A DNA stretch of 8,124 nt from Deltaproteobacteria bacterium (GTDB lineage Bacteria > Myxococcota > B64-G9): the NCBI GenBank assembly GCA_030591745.1, contig JAUVAM010000126.1:1-8124 (forward strand), read 5' to 3'. The translations under genes and the position numbers were made by a program. The notes beneath the pieces were generated by a model. The model did not search any database and was not told the origin of the DNA. It worked only from the letters and a program-made list of their open reading frames with translations. Numbering within the stretch: the first letter of the stretch is position 1; every line of letters begins with the position of its first letter. Below, piece by piece: positions 7,464 through 8,124 of this stretch.

Positions 7464-8124
7464 TCAAGGAAAAATGCTCGTATGCTCCTTCGGCCCATCA
7501 ACGAAAGCCAGGGGATGAAAGATGGGTTCCTCGTTGGCGGTCCTTCCCAGAACCCAAGTGGGATCGCCGGCTTCAGCAGGTCGCGGTACGATGCGGTTGG
7601 CCTGGCCCTGGGGTCTGGCATGCAGTACACCGCGCCATGGACCCAGGCGGCACAGCAAGGCCGCACCCTGACTGTCGAAAGGCTCGCTTGCCTCGCGCCG
7701 CTCTAAGACGATGGACTCTGCCTCGACCTGATCATCCGGGCCCAAAATGCGTTCAACCGCGAACAGAGGAACCCAGATCAAACCCAGCTCGGTGGCAACG
7801 GGCAAGGCCTCGAAACTGCCCAGCCAAACAGGCATTTTCAGCAGGAGACGATTGCCGTCAAGGTGCCACAGCCGAGCTCGTAAGTCGCTCAATGCTTGGA
7901 TGGTTTCCGTCGTTAGCTTGGGTCCCGCGCTGCTGGTTTGGCCATCATTTTCGATACGAAAAACGAGCAAATGATTTTCTTCTTTGGCTTCCACGCGCAG
8001 GTTGGCTACCGTTGCCTTGCCCTGCTGGCGACGTGTCTCAGGGGTTTGGGCACCTTGTTCCTGGCTTTGCAAAAGTAGGGACTCCAAAACCTGACTTAGG
8101 GCCGCGAATTGACGGGTGCCCACC
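7464..8124 (-). CDS. C-terminal part of a CheA-like protein with degenerate kinase domain and CheW-like domain (5' end outside window)
   Basis: 219 residues are readable from a GTG at 8123 to the TGA at 7466-7464. The frame is open to the window edge, so the true start probably lies beyond it. Positions here count from that GTG. Residues 9-62 follow the CheA HATPase order: a helix where CheA has HLxRNxxDHG, then TPETRRQQGK in the place of the P-E-x-R-x-x-x-GK segment, then VANLRVEAKEEN and VFRIENDG in the place of the DDGxG box. The CheA lid and GxGxGMD box are absent: only about 30 residues separate ENDG from DGNRLLLKMPVW, which matches the final HATPase strand. Residues 101-210 resemble the CheW-like P5 domain that docks receptors, for example VPLFAVERIL (118-127) and DPTWVLGRTANEEPIF (187-202). 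The Asn, Asp and His of the N box appear as Gln, Glu and Gln. I infer a non-catalytic CheA relative. An unrelated fold cannot be excluded. Confidence 0.6.
   Translation of the reverse strand, partial: VGTRQFAALSQVLESLLLQSQEQGAQTPETRRQQGKATVANLRVEAKEENHLLVFRIENDGQTSSAGPKLTTETIQALSDLRARLWHLDGNRLLLKMPVWLGSFEALPVATELGLIWVPLFAVERILGPDDQVEAESIVLERREASEPFDSQGAALLCRLGPWRGVLHARPQGQANRIVPRPAEAGDPTWVLGRTANEEPIFHPLAFVDGPKEHTSIFP

Noticed and set aside
1..8124. CRISPR array, tRNA or rRNA gene, insertion sequence, toxin-antitoxin pair or phage module
   Set aside because: I saw no regularly spaced repeats, RNA-gene landmarks, transposase or inverted ends, and the genes fill nearly all the sequence.

Overview
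The window looks like chromosomal DNA from a Gram-negative, deltaproteobacterial-type bacterium. The best guess is Myxococcota, Bradymonadales or a nearby lineage. This rests on protein style: a large lipoprotein with an Asp/Gly-rich spacer, many Cys pairs, FG-GAP repeats and CARDB domains, a secreted HEAT-repeat protein, and a YegS-type lipid kinase with a PRGTGGDF motif. The DNA is moderately GC-rich. The taxonomic call is inference only. Coding density is very high, no stretch over about 80 bases lacks a gene, and I see no RNA gene, transposon, CRISPR array or phage gene.

Layout: one plus-strand gene (17-3220) encodes a 1067-residue surface lipoprotein. It converges, with a 21-base gap, on a minus-strand group that fills the rest of the window. 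In transcription order the group is: (a) the C-terminal part of a CheA-like protein entering from the right edge (8124-7464); (b) a 912-residue exported HEAT-repeat protein with an Asp-box-like motif and a calcium-binding-type Asp-rich segment (7382-4644); (c) a diacylglycerol/sphingosine-kinase-like lipid kinase (4643-3723); (d) a 152-residue putative lipoprotein of unknown function (3700-3242). Genes b and c abut with no spacer (TAA then GTG), and c and d are 22 bases apart, so b-c-d is very likely one operon. An 81-base gap between a and b could hold a promoter, so membership of a is less certain.

The genes do not form a recognisable pathway. Three of the four products whose N-terminus is visible carry export signals, so the common theme is the cell envelope. 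The lipid kinase would modify membrane lipid, and the HEAT protein and small lipoprotein would act in the periplasm or at the surface.

The point most worth attention is gene a. Its visible 219 residues line up with the ATP-binding and CheW-like domains of the chemotaxis kinase CheA, but the ATP-binding boxes are altered or missing. This suggests a catalytically dead CheA relative. No clear new defence or mobile system is visible.
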